Source: JBAYSY01 sp041675885
GTDB taxonomy: Bacteria > Pseudomonadota > Alphaproteobacteria > Rhodobacterales > Rhodobacteraceae
Direction of reading: 5' to 3'
NCBI GenBank assembly: GCA_041675885.1
Contig: JBAYSY010000032.1
Span: forward strand, 1 to 35,109
DNA length: 35,109 nt
Below the pieces are notes generated by a model. That model saw only the letters and a list, made by a program, of their open reading frames with translations. It had not been told where the DNA came from and did not search any database. The position numbers and the translations under genes were made by a program. Below are positions 1-8,386 of this stretch, one piece after another (positions within the stretch are counted from its first letter, which is position 1; each line of letters begins with the position of its first letter).

Positions 1-155
1 GCAGTTTCGTCGAACGAATCGGATGGACGTGCAGCCTCCGCCCCGAGTGCCATGCCCGGAATCAACGGGCGCAGGCACCGCCGGGCAGCGGCCCCCCGCT
101 GCCCTCTGTCGCGCATTCGCCCGGCCGATGCCCCCGGTCCCCGCATATGCAGGGG
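1..155. other. Non-coding left edge, downstream of the SUF genes
   Basis: No reading frame here has a recognisable product. The stretch follows the 3' end of the minus-strand A-type carrier gene and contains one family B palindrome (80-115). I see no promoter or gene start that I would defend. Confidence 0.5.
80..115. repeat. Family B intergenic repeat, copy B1 (partial)
   Basis: A hairpin with arms GGGCAGCGG (83-91) and CCGCTGCCC (96-104) and a CCCC loop is followed by TCTGTCGCG. The same arms and the same TCTGT(T/C)GCG tail recur near 11.9, 17.5 and 20.5 kb. This copy lies 3' of the minus-strand carrier gene and lacks the left flank seen in the longer copies. Confidence 0.65.
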
Positions 156-515
156 TCAGGCGGCGCCGGGTTCGCGGAAGCTGATCGATTCGCCGCAGCC
201 GCAGGCTTCGGCCACATTCGGGTTGCGGAAGCGGAAGCCGGATTCGAGCAGCCCGGTCTCGTAGTCGATTTCAGTGCCGATCAGGAACATCTGCGCCATC
301 GGCGCAAGCATGACCCGGGCGCCGTCCTGTTCGACCATCGCGTCATGCGGATCGACCTCGGACACATAGTCCATGGTGTATTCCATGCCGGCGCAGCCGC
401 CCTTCTTCACGCCGATCCGCAATCCCTGCGATTCGCGTGTCTGCATCAGCCGGGCGATCTGCTTCGCGGCGGCGGGGGTCAGCGTGACGGCCTGTTTTCC
501 GGGTATGCCGAACAT
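156..515 (-). CDS. sufA: A-type iron-sulfur carrier/scaffold (HesB/IscA/SufA family)
   Basis: A small cytoplasmic protein of 119 residues that would accept a nascent Fe-S cluster and pass it to apoproteins. The family signature is complete: a first conserved cysteine in GGCAGMEY and a C-terminal CGCGES pair, which together ligand the cluster. An upstream in-frame start exists, but ATG at 515 (MFGIPGKQAV) gives the usual family length and the extra N-terminus looks like untranslated leader. It is the last gene of a SUF-type operon, 189 bases after the DUF59 gene. SufA, IscA and ErpA cannot be told apart firmly from sequence alone; SufA is favoured by the neighbour. Confidence in the family is very high. 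Confidence 0.88.
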   Translation of the reverse strand: MFGIPGKQAVTLTPAAAKQIARLMQTRESQGLRIGVKKGGCAGMEYTMDYVSEVDPHDAMVEQDGARVMLAPMAQMFLIGTEIDYETGLLESGFRFRNPNVAEACGCGESISFREPGAA

Positions 516-685
516 TCCAGCGGTCCTTCCAGCAGTCTTTCCTGTGCGCCCTTTCAATCTAGGGCCTTGCGGCCACGATCTCAAGCGCGGCGGACACCGG
601 CAGTTCCGGCGCCGGGCCGCCCGGTGGTCGGTGCGGGCAAGGCCCGGCCCGCCGGATCATCGGCAAGGCACCTTCGCGCGCCGCC

Positions 686-705
686 ATCAAACCCGTGGGT
701 TTGAT
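686..705 (-). other. Intercistronic hairpin overlapping the sufT stop codon
   Basis: A near-perfect palindrome with 9-base arms ATCAAACCC and GGGTTTGAT and two bases between them. It starts inside the TGA stop of the upstream gene. No T-run follows on the minus strand, so it looks more like an mRNA-stability or partial-attenuation hairpin between the two suf genes than a full terminator. Confidence 0.5.
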
Positions 706-1070
706 CACATGAAGCCCAGTTCCAGCCGCGCCTCGTCGGACATCATGTCCATTCCCCAGGGCGGGTCGAAGGTCATCAGCACGTTGACCTGCTTGACGCC
801 CGCCAGCGGCTCCACCGCGTCGGCGACCCAGCCGGGCATCTCGCCCGCCACCGGACAGCCCGGCGCGGTCAGGGTCATCACGATCTCGACCTCGTTCTCG
901 GTGCTGATCTCGATGGTGTAGATCAGGCCGAGATCGTAGATATTGACCGGAATCTCCGGGTCGAAGACCGAGCGGCAGGCTTCGACGATGCTCTCGTAAA
1001 GCGGATGGTTGGTGGTTGACGGGCGGATCAGCGGTGCGCCCTCGACATGGTCCTGCGTCTGGCTGTTCAT
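705..1070 (-). CDS. sufT: DUF59 / MIP18-family Fe-S assembly protein (SufT-like)
   Basis: 121 residues carrying the DUF59 fold: DPEIPVNIYDLGLIY, then VEIVMTLTAPGCPVAGEMPGWV with the conserved cysteine, and VNVLMTFDPPWGMDMMSDEARLELG at the end. The family acts in late Fe-S cluster maturation, and in alphaproteobacteria a member commonly lies near the end of the suf operon, just before an A-type carrier, exactly as here. I chose ATG at 1070 (MNSQTQDHVEG) because the longer in-frame extension is low-complexity and runs across the probable promoter. A TATAAT lies 25 bases upstream, so this pair may be transcribed separately; sufS and sufBCD are not in the window. Confidence 0.85.
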   Translation of the reverse strand: MNSQTQDHVEGAPLIRPSTTNHPLYESIVEACRSVFDPEIPVNIYDLGLIYTIEISTENEVEIVMTLTAPGCPVAGEMPGWVADAVEPLAGVKQVNVLMTFDPPWGMDMMSDEARLELGFM

Positions 1071-1094
1071 CTTTGCCCTCGCGGTTGTTGACCG

Positions 1095-1100
1095 ATTATA
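1095..1100 (-). promoter_or_regulatory. Candidate -10 element for the sufT-sufA pair
   Basis: The minus strand reads TATAAT, a perfect -10, about 25 bases before the ATG at 1070. This stands out in GC-rich DNA. No convincing -35 lies 16-18 bases upstream; the nearest is a weak TGGACC with spacing near 20. It may depend on an activator or be a weak internal promoter. Confidence 0.45.
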
Positions 1101-1202
1101 TAGGGAAAGCCGGGGCCGGGGTCCAGTGCATGCCGGACGGCGCGGCGGGGCGCCGCAGTCCGGCATTGCAGTCCGGCATCGCAGTCCGGGGGCCGACCGG
1201 AC

Positions 1203-1901
1203 TCAGCCGTCGAGGAAGCGGGTGAAGGCGGCGACCGGCTCGCGCACGGTTTCAAAGCGGTTCTCGGGCGCGTCGGGGTCGGCGTGACCGAGCGCGATGC
1301 CGCAGATCACCTGCCGGTCGGCGGGAATGTCCAGCATTTCGCCGATCGGCCCGGCATATAGCGCGAAGGCCGCCTGCGGGCAGGTGTCCAGCCCGAAGCC
1401 CCGCGCCGCGATCATCACCGATTGCAGGAACATGCCGAGGTCCAGCCAGCTTCCCACCTCCATGTCGCGGTCCATGGTGAACAGCATCCCCACCGGCGCG
1501 CCGAAAAAATCGTAGTTGCGCGCGTGCTGGGCGGCCATGCGGTCGTGTTCGCCGCGCTGGATGCCGAGGCTTGCGTAAAGATCCCAGCCGACCTTGCGCC
1601 GCCGCGACAGGTAGGGCTCGCGCCACTGCTGCGGGTAGTAGTTGTATTCCCAATGGCCAGGGTCGCCCGAAAGCGACCGCGCCTTCAGCGCGGCGCCGAA
1701 CTCGCGCAGCGGCTTGCCGGTCAGCACGATCGCCTGCCATGGCTGGATGTTCGATCCCGAGGGCGCGCGGGCGGCCAGCGCCAGGATCGCCTCGACGGTC
1801 TCGTGCGGGACCGGATCGGGCCGGAAGGCGCGGATCGAGCGGCGCGTGGCCAGGGCTTCCTGCGCGGAAAGGGCGGCGGGGGGCGGGGTCTCGGCGTTCA
1901 T
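1203..1901 (-). CDS. Nitroreductase-family FMN oxidoreductase
   Basis: 232 residues. The nitroreductase fold is shown by the N-terminal flavin-binding stretch TRRSIRAFRPDPVP, the motif ARAPSGSNIQPWQ, and the C-terminal ICGIALGHADPDAPENRF. It also has the central dimer-interface region with GSWLDLGMFLQSVMIAARGFGLDTCPQAAF. Family members reduce nitroaromatics, quinones or enoyl substrates with NAD(P)H; the natural substrate cannot be read from sequence. ATG at 1901 has AGGAA a few bases upstream. The frame stays open for another 114 codons upstream, but that part crosses the promoter and has no family match. It is separated from the suf genes by 132 bases and is probably a single-gene unit. Confidence 0.88.
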   Translation of the reverse strand: MNAETPPPAALSAQEALATRRSIRAFRPDPVPHETVEAILALAARAPSGSNIQPWQAIVLTGKPLREFGAALKARSLSGDPGHWEYNYYPQQWREPYLSRRRKVGWDLYASLGIQRGEHDRMAAQHARNYDFFGAPVGMLFTMDRDMEVGSWLDLGMFLQSVMIAARGFGLDTCPQAAFALYAGPIGEMLDIPADRQVICGIALGHADPDAPENRFETVREPVAAFTRFLDG

Positions 1902-1941
1902 GCGGGCGGTTCCTGTCCGGGGCGTCGGGTTCTGGGGCCGA

Positions 1942-1970
1942 GTGGTAGGCCAGCGCCGGGGCGGGGTCCA
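1942..1970 (-). promoter_or_regulatory. Candidate sigma70 promoter of the nitroreductase gene
   Basis: On the minus strand TGGACC (1970-1965), exactly 17 bases, then TACCAC (1947-1942). It lies about 40 bases before the chosen start, supporting that start over the longer open frame. Confidence 0.45.
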
Positions 1971-2029
1971 GCCCCGGAAACCGGACCGGCACATTGCCTG
2001 ATTCCGGCCGGCCCCGCGCCGCAACCGGG

Positions 2030-2058
2030 TTGGACAGGCCCGGCAAAGCCGATAGGCT
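2030..2058 (+). promoter_or_regulatory. Candidate sigma70 promoter of the amino-acid dehydrogenase gene
   Basis: TTGGAC (2030-2035), 17 bases, then TAGGCT (2053-2058), about 60 bases before the ATG. The spacing is ideal; the -10 is the TAgxxT form also seen before the candidate small RNA at 18.6 kb. Confidence 0.5.
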
Positions 2059-2118
2059 GTCGGCGGGTGCGGGTCGTGCCGCACCGCAATCGCCGGGCCT
2101 GATCGGAGGACAATAGGC

Positions 2119-3555
<1,437 letters not shown>

Positions 3556-3596
3556 GCGGGGGCGGAGCGCGCCCGCCCGGCGTTGCATGGGTGGAG

Positions 3597-3823
3597 GGTT
3601 CGTTCGCAGGGGAATGCGTCCACTGGACGCCTTCCTGATCCTGCTCACCCTCCGGCGGGAGTATTTGTTGGCAAGATGAAGTTGAGGAGAGTCCTGAATG
3701 ATCTTCATCTTGCCGGAAATACTCTCGGGGGTGAGCCGCGTTAAGAAAACCGTCCGGGGGACGGTTTTCAGCGGCGAACAATTGGCCGCAGGCCAGGAGG
3801 GGGCAGACGGCCCCCCTTTCTCC
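3597..3823. repeat. Family A intergenic repeat, copy A1 (inverted pair)
   Basis: Two copies of one element face each other. The left arm (3644-3681) and right arm (3703-3735) are near-complementary, with the shared string GGCAAGATGAAG. Each half has a small palindrome: GCGTCC-ACT-GGACGC on the left, AAAACCGTCC and GGACGGTTTT (3746-3768) on the right. Downstream come CAGCGGCGAAC and a G5/C6 hairpin ending in TTT (about 3799-3819), a plausible terminator. The same parts recur at 7.1 and 9.3 kb. Read backwards, the repeat encodes the spurious peptide AAENRPPDGF. Confidence 0.8.
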
Positions 3824-3873
3824 GGCCGGCACCTCTCGCGGCGCGGTGACTTGATCCCGGGCGCCGGGCTGCT

Positions 3874-4497
3874 ATGGCTCGGGTCATGGAGACGCTGTCA
3901 ACCGGGGCCGCCGCCCTTCGTGACGAGATCGAAGCCTGCCGCGCCTGTGCGGCACGGTTCGCGGCCACCGCGACCGCGCATGCGCCCCGGCCGGTGGTCT
4001 GGTTCCGGCCCTCGGCGCGGCTGCTGATCGCCGGGCAGGCGCCGGGGATGCGGGTCCATCTGGCGGGCGAGCCGTTCCGCGACCCCTCGGGCGACCGGCT
4101 GCGCGACTGGCTGGGGATGGGCGAGGCCGCGTTCTACGACCGCGACCGGGTGGCGATCGTGCCGATGGCTTTCTGCTTTCCGGGCTATGACGCCAGGGGG
4201 TCCGACCTGCCGCCGCCCGCGATCTGTGCCCGGTTGTGGCGGGCGCGGGTGATGGCGGCGCTGCCGGGGGTGCGGCTGGTGCTGGCGGTGGGCGGCGCGG
4301 CGCAGCGCTGGCACCTCGGCACCCGGGCGGGCGTCACCGAAACCGTGGCGGACTGGCGCAGGCACCGGGCGGCGGGCGTGTTCCCCTTGCCTCATCCTTC
4401 CTGGCGCAATACGGCTTGGCTGAAGCGCAACCCGTGGTTCGAGGCCGAGGCCCTGCCCGCGCTGCGCGCCGACATTGCCCGACTGTTGCGAGAATGA
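3874..4497 (+). CDS. Uracil-DNA glycosylase superfamily protein, probable [4Fe-4S] type
   Basis: 207 residues. Motif 1 is GQAPG (residues 54-58), equivalent to the GEAPG/GLAPA of family 4/5 glycosylases. Motif 2 is HPSWRN (174-179). Cysteines at 22, 25, 101 and 118 reproduce the CxxC, long gap, C, about 16, C spacing that holds the 4Fe-4S cluster in family 4 enzymes. The expected role is excision of uracil or another deaminated base from DNA; catalytic activity of this subgroup is inferred. The tryptophan in HPSWRN, where the classic families have small residues or proline, marks a distinct subgroup. A second ATG lies at 3886 and no clear ribosome site separates the two. The next gene starts 7 bases after the stop, so the pair is probably cotranscribed. 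Confidence 0.8.
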   Translation: MARVMETLSTGAAALRDEIEACRACAARFAATATAHAPRPVVWFRPSARLLIAGQAPGMRVHLAGEPFRDPSGDRLRDWLGMGEAAFYDRDRVAIVPMAFCFPGYDARGSDLPPPAICARLWRARVMAALPGVRLVLAVGGAAQRWHLGTRAGVTETVADWRRHRAAGVFPLPHPSWRNTAWLKRNPWFEAEALPALRADIARLLRE

Positions 4498-4504
4498 CCC
4501 AAGG

Positions 4505-5299
4505 ATGACCCCGCTCGACACCGCCTTCGCCGCCATGATGGCCGACCCCGAGGACGTGGGCGCGCGGCTTGCCTATTACGCCCGGTTGGCCGATGGCGAG
4601 CTTTACGTGCTGCTGGAAACCGAGGCCGAGGGTGAGGTGCTCTCGCCCCGCGTCTTTCCGCTCGACAGCGGCCCGGTGGTGCTGGCCTTCGACCGCGAGG
4701 AGCGGCTGGCGGAGTTCACCACCATTCCCGCACCCTATGCGGCGCTGCCGGGGCGGGTGCTGGTGCGGATGCTGGCGGGGCAGGGGGATGCGCCGCGACT
4801 GGGTCTGGGGGTGAATCTGGGCACCGAAACCGCCTGGATCGTCACGCCCGAGGCGCTGGACTGGCTGGCGGAGACGCTGGATCACGCACCCCAGCCCGCC
4901 GAGGCGCGGCCGCTGGCGTTCCACGCGCCCTTCGGCCTGCCGCGCGCGCTGATGGAGGCGCTCGACGCGAAACTGGCGCGGGCGGGCGGGCTGGCCTCCG
5001 GCGCGGTGCTGGCAGCGGCGGATTACGAAGGCGGCGGGCGGGGGCACATGCTGGCCTTCCTCGACGCGGCCGGGGGGGCCGAGGCCGCGCTGGCGCAGGC
5101 GGTGGCCGAGGCGCTGGCCTTCTCGGGGCTGGAGGCGGGGCAGATCGACGTGACCTTCCTGCCCGCCGCCGCCCCGGCCGCGCAGGCGATGCTGCGCCAC
5201 GGGCTGCGGATCGACCTGCCCGAACCCCCGGCGCAGCCCGAACCCCGCGCCCCCGCCGCGCCGGGAATGGACCCGGACAAGCCGCCGCGGCTGAAATAG
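4505..5299 (+). CDS. SseB-family protein
   Basis: 264 residues, no signal peptide or membrane segment. The N-terminal half matches the SseB domain: TPLDTAFAAMM, then LADGELYVLLE, VFPLDSGPVVLAFDREERL and the pattern AALPGRVLVRMLAG-GLGVNLGT, typical of annotated SseB proteins in Rhodobacteraceae. The C-terminus is proline-rich and probably disordered. Its function is not established; SseB was named for E. coli sulfurtransferase-like enhancement of serine sensitivity, and the domain also occurs in type III secretion-associated proteins by name only. I start it at ATG 4505 because the longer frame overlaps the glycosylase gene. Its stop codon lies inside a strong hairpin. Confidence 0.78.
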   Translation: MTPLDTAFAAMMADPEDVGARLAYYARLADGELYVLLETEAEGEVLSPRVFPLDSGPVVLAFDREERLAEFTTIPAPYAALPGRVLVRMLAGQGDAPRLGLGVNLGTETAWIVTPEALDWLAETLDHAPQPAEARPLAFHAPFGLPRALMEALDAKLARAGGLASGAVLAAADYEGGGRGHMLAFLDAAGGAEAALAQAVAEALAFSGLEAGQIDVTFLPAAAPAAQAMLRHGLRIDLPEPPAQPEPRAPAAPGMDPDKPPRLK

Positions 5300-5305
5300 C
5301 CGCGG
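5285..5305 (+). other. Hairpin across the sseB-like stop codon
   Basis: Perfect 8-base arms CCGCGGCT (5285-5292) and AGCCGCGG (5298-5305) enclose GAAAT, with the TAG stop at 5297-5299. No T-run follows, so it may only weaken read-through into rplM or protect the mRNA 3' end. Confidence 0.5.
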
Positions 5306-5335
5306 AAATATGGGGTATCTTGATACCTAATTTCC
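5304..5335. promoter_or_regulatory. Nested palindrome upstream of rplM, operator-like
   Basis: GGAAAT (5304-5309) and ATTTCC (5330-5335) flank an inner palindrome GGTATC-TT-GATACC (5314-5327). It is centred about 60 bases before the candidate rplM -35. The two concentric inverted repeats could bind a dimeric regulator; I do not recognise the site. Confidence 0.4.
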
Positions 5336-5375
5336 AATCCATTGATCTGCATGGGAAAATGTGGGCGAGACGCCC

Positions 5376-5404
5376 TTGACTGCGGGCGGAAAATGCCCGA
5401 GATA
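5376..5404 (+). promoter_or_regulatory. Candidate promoter of rplM-rpsI
   Basis: TTGACT (5376-5381), 17 bases, then a weak GAGATA (5399-5404). The -35 is good and the -10 poor. It would give a leader of roughly 50 bases before the ATG at 5459. Confidence 0.38.
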
Positions 5405-5421
5405 CCCGCATCCGAGATTTC

Positions 5422-5439
5422 CGGGGCGATGGTGCCCCG
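5422..5439 (+). other. Leader hairpin before rplM
   Basis: CGGGGC (5422-5427) and GCCCCG (5434-5439) pair around GATGGT, ending 19 bases before the rplM start. In E. coli L13 controls its own mRNA through a leader structure; a similar role here is only a guess. Confidence 0.3.
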
Positions 5440-5458
5440 CAACCAGACGGGTCCGACC

Positions 5459-5923
5459 ATGAAAACCTATTCCGCAACCCCGGCGGACATCGACAAGAAG
5501 TGGATCCTGATCGACGCCGAGGGCGTCGTTCTGGGCCGCCTTGCCACGATCGTCGCCAATATCCTGCGCGGCAAGAACAAGCCGACCTTCACGCCGCACA
5601 TGGACATGGGCGACAACGTGATCGTCATCAACGCCGACAAGGTGCAGCTGACCGGCAACAAGCGCGCCGACAAGACCTACTACTGGCACACCGGCCACCC
5701 GGGCGGGATCAAGTCGCGCAGCGCGGGCCAGATCCTCGAAGGGGCCCACCCCGAGCGGGTCGTCACCAAGGCGGTGGAGCGGATGATCACCCGTAACCGG
5801 CTCGGACGTCAGCAGATGACCAACCTGCGCGTCTACGCCGGGGCCGAACATCCGCACGAGGCCCAGCAGCCGACCGTTCTGGACCTCCGCGCCATGAACC
5901 CGAAGAACACCCGGAGCGCCTGA
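5459..5923 (+). CDS. rplM: 50S ribosomal protein L13
   Basis: 154 residues, the usual length. L13 is an early-assembling large-subunit protein. Family motifs run throughout: KTYSATPADIDKKWILIDAEGVVLGRLAT, then HMDMGDNVIVINADKVQLTGNK, KTYYWHTGHPGGIKS, and AVERMITRNRLGRQQMTNLRVYAG with HPHEAQQP. An upstream in-frame ATG at 5342 would add 39 residues from the promoter region and is rejected; ATG at 5459 gives the canonical MKTYS start. rpsI begins one base after its stop, the conserved rplM-rpsI operon. Confidence 0.97.
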   Translation: MKTYSATPADIDKKWILIDAEGVVLGRLATIVANILRGKNKPTFTPHMDMGDNVIVINADKVQLTGNKRADKTYYWHTGHPGGIKSRSAGQILEGAHPERVVTKAVERMITRNRLGRQQMTNLRVYAGAEHPHEAQQPTVLDLRAMNPKNTRSA

Positions 5924-5924
5924 C

Positions 5925-6422
5925 ATGTCCGATATCAAATCCCTCGACGATCTGAAATCGGTGGTTTCGGGCACCGAAACCGCCGCCGCCGACGTGACCG
6001 AGGCCGCCCCCGCGCGTGAGCCGGTGCGCGACTCGCTCGGCCGCGCCTACGCCACCGGCAAGCGCAAGGACGCGGTGGCCCGGGTCTGGATCAAGCCGGG
6101 CTCCGGCAAGGTCACGGTGAACGGCAAGGACATCGACAGCTACTTCGCCCGGCCGGTGTTGCAGATGATCCTGCGCCAGCCGTTCCAGATCGCCAATGTC
6201 GAAGGCCAGTTCGACGTGATGGCCACCGTCGCGGGCGGCGGGCTGTCGGGTCAGGCAGGCGCGGTCAAGCACGGCATCTCGAAGGCGTTGCAGCTTTATG
6301 AGCCCAGCCTGCGCGCGCCGCTCAAGGCCGCCGGCTTCCTGACCCGCGACAGCCGCGTGGTGGAACGGAAGAAATACGGCAGGCGCAAGGCCCGCCGCAG
6401 CTTCCAGTTCTCGAAACGCTGA
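5925..6422 (+). CDS. rpsI: 30S ribosomal protein S9
   Basis: 165 residues. The conserved S9 body starts near residue 40 with YATGKRKDAVARVWIKPGSGKVTVNGK. It continues with VAGGGLSGQAGAVKHGISKAL and ends in the basic tail DSRVVERKKYGRRKARRSFQFSKR, whose last residues reach the P-site tRNA in the ribosome. The acidic 35-residue N-terminal extension is longer than in E. coli but usual in alphaproteobacteria. Translation is probably coupled to rplM, since only one base separates the genes. A strong terminator follows at 6460. Confidence 0.97.
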   Translation: MSDIKSLDDLKSVVSGTETAAADVTEAAPAREPVRDSLGRAYATGKRKDAVARVWIKPGSGKVTVNGKDIDSYFARPVLQMILRQPFQIANVEGQFDVMATVAGGGLSGQAGAVKHGISKALQLYEPSLRAPLKAAGFLTRDSRVVERKKYGRRKARRSFQFSKR

Positions 6423-6459
6423 TCCGGCCCGAATCGAAAACCGGGAACGAAAACCATGC

Positions 6460-6487
6460 AAAGGCCCGCGCCCGGCGCGGGCCTTTT
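6460..6487 (+). terminator. Rho-independent terminator of rplM-rpsI
   Basis: Perfect 11-base arms AAAGGCCCGCG (6460-6470) and CGCGGGCCTTT (6476-6486) with loop CCCGG, ending in TTTT, 38 bases after the rpsI stop. Confidence 0.88.
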
Positions 6488-6722
6488 CGCCTGCGTGGGG
6501 CGGGCGGCAGGCGGGCGTTCCGCCCTGGGTTGCATATACTGTGGCCCCCGGGACTCGGTCGCCGTTCTTTCCGCGCCCCGGCCGAACCGGAGATTGACCC
6601 GAGGGCAGGGTGGGCGCATCCTGCCTCGGTTGGCGCGGGCCGCGCAGGTGCGGGGCAAAGGGCGGCCATGTCGCTGCTGCAATGAAGGCAGCGCGTTGCG
6701 AACAGGTGGCGCGGGGTTGACG
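6488..6722. other. Intergenic stretch before the small unknown gene
   Basis: Contains one AT-rich island (TGCATATACT near 6531-6540) that could be a -10 but has no matching -35. Nothing else is recognisable. Confidence 0.4.
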
Positions 6723-6980
6723 ATGCACAGAATGACGGGCTTTCACAGCGCGCGCGGCGCGTCCGATTTTCTCGGCCTGCGCCGGGGACGGCAGGGCGAT
6801 ACCGAAATCGTCTATGACGACGGCCGCACCCGGCGGATGGTCTGGCGCGTGACCGGCCCGGCCGCCGAATCCCGCCTGTGCGAGGCGCTGGCGCGGGCGG
6901 TGAACGAAAGCCGCGTGGTGCCCGCGCTCTACACCGAACTCAAACGCCGGGCCATCGCGGTCGAGATCGTCGCGGGGTAG
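6723..6980 (+). CDS. Small hypothetical protein, 85 aa
   Basis: I do not recognise this protein. It is basic, cytoplasmic and without membrane segments. The C-terminal two-thirds looks like a real folded domain (DTEIVYDDGRTRRMVWRV, then ESRLCEALARAVNESRVVPALYTELKRRAIAVEIV), with alternating hydrophobic residues that suggest a beta hairpin followed by helices. The frame stays open upstream to 6456, but that part crosses the rpsI terminator, so a start at ATG 6723 (or 6732) is preferred. It stands alone between the ribosomal operon and a family A repeat, convergent with the aldolase gene. Some chance remains that it is not a gene. Confidence 0.5.
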   Translation: MHRMTGFHSARGASDFLGLRRGRQGDTEIVYDDGRTRRMVWRVTGPAAESRLCEALARAVNESRVVPALYTELKRRAIAVEIVAG

Positions 6981-7049
6981 GCCGGGCCGGGAGGCTCCGC
7001 CCCTTTGTGGCGTGCTGTCGCAAGCGACAAAGCGTTGGGCCGGGTGTGC

Positions 7050-7283
7050 CCTGCGGGCCGCCCGTTCGCGGCTGGAACCTTCCACTGGAAGGTTCCCGAG
7101 ACGCCGCCTCCGCCGGGGATATTTATGGGACAGAAGAAGGGCAAGCAGCTCTTCTGATGTTCTTTCGCCTTGATGAAAGTATCCTCGGGGGTGAGCCGCG
7201 CCCGGAAAAGCTGCCAGTGGCAGGTTTTCAGCGGCGAACAATTGCGAAGCAAGAGGGGGGGCGGACGGCCCCCCTTTCCCCGG
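7050..7283. repeat. Family A intergenic repeat, copy A2 (inverted pair)
   Basis: The left half carries GGAACCTTCC-ACT-GGAAGGTTCC (about 7073-7096). The right half carries CTCGGGGGTGAGCCGCG, then AAAAGCTGCC-AGT-GGCAGGTTTT (7206-7228), CAGCGGCGAAC and a G7/C6 hairpin with TTT (7255-7277). The two halves face each other as in A1. It lies between the convergent small unknown gene and the aldolase gene, and the terminal hairpin probably ends plus-strand transcription. Confidence 0.8.
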
Positions 7284-7303
7284 TCAGACCCGAAGCCCCC
7301 GCG

Positions 7304-8233
7304 TCACGCCTTGCCCTTGTAGATCTCCACCAGCTTGCCCAGCATCGCCAGCGCCTCGTCGCGGGGCCGCTGAAAGCTGTTGCGGCCGATGATCGAGCCG
7401 TTGCCGCCGCCGTCGCGGATGGCGCGGGCGTCGTCATAGACCGAATCCGCGCCCTTCTTCGCCCCGCCCGAGAACACCACGATCCTCCGGCCGTTGAACG
7501 ACGCCTCCATGCAGTGGCGCACCCGCGCCGCCTGGTCGGCCACGGAAATCTCCTGCGCCTCGTAGACCTTTTTCGCCTCGCCCAGCATCAGGTGGTCGGT
7601 GGAGAGCTTGATCTTGATGACATGCGCGCCCAGCAGCGCCGCGATCTGCGCCGCATAGGCGGCGACGTCGATGGCGGTCTCGCCGTCCCTGGTGACCGCC
7701 TCGCCGCGCGGGTAGGACCAGATCACCGTGGCCACGCCCTTGCGCGCGGCCTCCTCGCGCATGACGCTGATCTCCTCGAACATCTCCAGCGCCATGTCCG
7801 AGCCCGGATAGATCGTGAAGCCGATGGCGGCGCAGCCGAGCCGCAGCGCGTCATCGACCGAAGCGGTGATCGCCTGGTTCTTGCCTGCGGTGTCGGACAT
7901 CAGCGAATTGGCCGAGTTCACCTTGAGGATGGTCGGGATCTGTCCGGCGAAGGTGTCGGCGCCCGCCTCGATCATCCCCAGGGGCGCGGCATAGGCATTG
8001 AGCCCGGCGTCGATCGCAAGCTGGTAATGGTAATGCGGGTCGTAGGCGGCCGGATTGGCGGCGAAGCTGCGGGCGGGGCCGTGTTCGAACCCCTGGTCCA
8101 CGGGCAGGATGATCATCTTGCCGGTGCCCGCAAGCTTGCCGGTCATCAGCATCCGGCACAGGTTGGCCTTCACCCCGGGGGTTTCGCCCTCGTAATGGGC
8201 AAGGATTTTCTGGACGGTTCTGGTGGCACGCAT
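7304..8233 (-). CDS. fbaB: Class I fructose-bisphosphate aldolase (FbaB/DhnA type)
   Basis: 309 residues. It cleaves fructose 1,6-bisphosphate to glyceraldehyde 3-phosphate and dihydroxyacetone phosphate through a Schiff base, with no metal. The DhnA-type signature PVDQGFEHGP is at residues 44-53. GFTIYPGS (138-145), IWSYPRGEAV and HVIKIKLSTDH follow, the last with the probable Schiff-base lysine (207 or 209). VFSGGAKKGADSVYDDARAIRDGGGNGSIIGRN forms the C-terminal phosphate-binding loop. ATG at 8233 gives the family length; the longer open frame upstream crosses the divergent HAD gene. It has its own promoter and reads divergently from the HAD gene. Confidence 0.93.
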   Translation of the reverse strand: MRATRTVQKILAHYEGETPGVKANLCRMLMTGKLAGTGKMIILPVDQGFEHGPARSFAANPAAYDPHYHYQLAIDAGLNAYAAPLGMIEAGADTFAGQIPTILKVNSANSLMSDTAGKNQAITASVDDALRLGCAAIGFTIYPGSDMALEMFEEISVMREEAARKGVATVIWSYPRGEAVTRDGETAIDVAAYAAQIAALLGAHVIKIKLSTDHLMLGEAKKVYEAQEISVADQAARVRHCMEASFNGRRIVVFSGGAKKGADSVYDDARAIRDGGGNGSIIGRNSFQRPRDEALAMLGKLVEIYKGKA

Positions 8234-8267
8234 GACGGGTTCCCTGCCTGGCTGCTGGTTTCCCGGC

Positions 8268-8296
8268 GGTTTAGGCGCTGGGGCCGCGTCTGTCCA
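8268..8296 (-). promoter_or_regulatory. Probable sigma70 promoter of fbaB
   Basis: On the minus strand TGGACA (8296-8291), 17 bases, TAAACC (8273-8268). The -35 matches five of six consensus bases, and the same TAAACC -10 with a 17-base spacer occurs before the IalB-family gene. Leader about 28 bases. Confidence 0.62.
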
Positions 8297-8329
8297 TGCC
8301 CGCGCGTGGGGTTTCGTGCCGTTTCGCCC

Positions 8330-8358
8330 GTGACCCCGGCGGCGGTTACCGCTATCAC
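8330..8358 (+). promoter_or_regulatory. Candidate promoter of the HAD hydrolase gene
   Basis: GTGACC (8330-8335), 17 bases, TATCAC (8353-8358), about 29 bases before the ATG. It is back to back with the fbaB promoter. Confidence 0.42.
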
Positions 8359-8386
8359 CCCGGCGGAACGAGATCAGAGGACCGCG

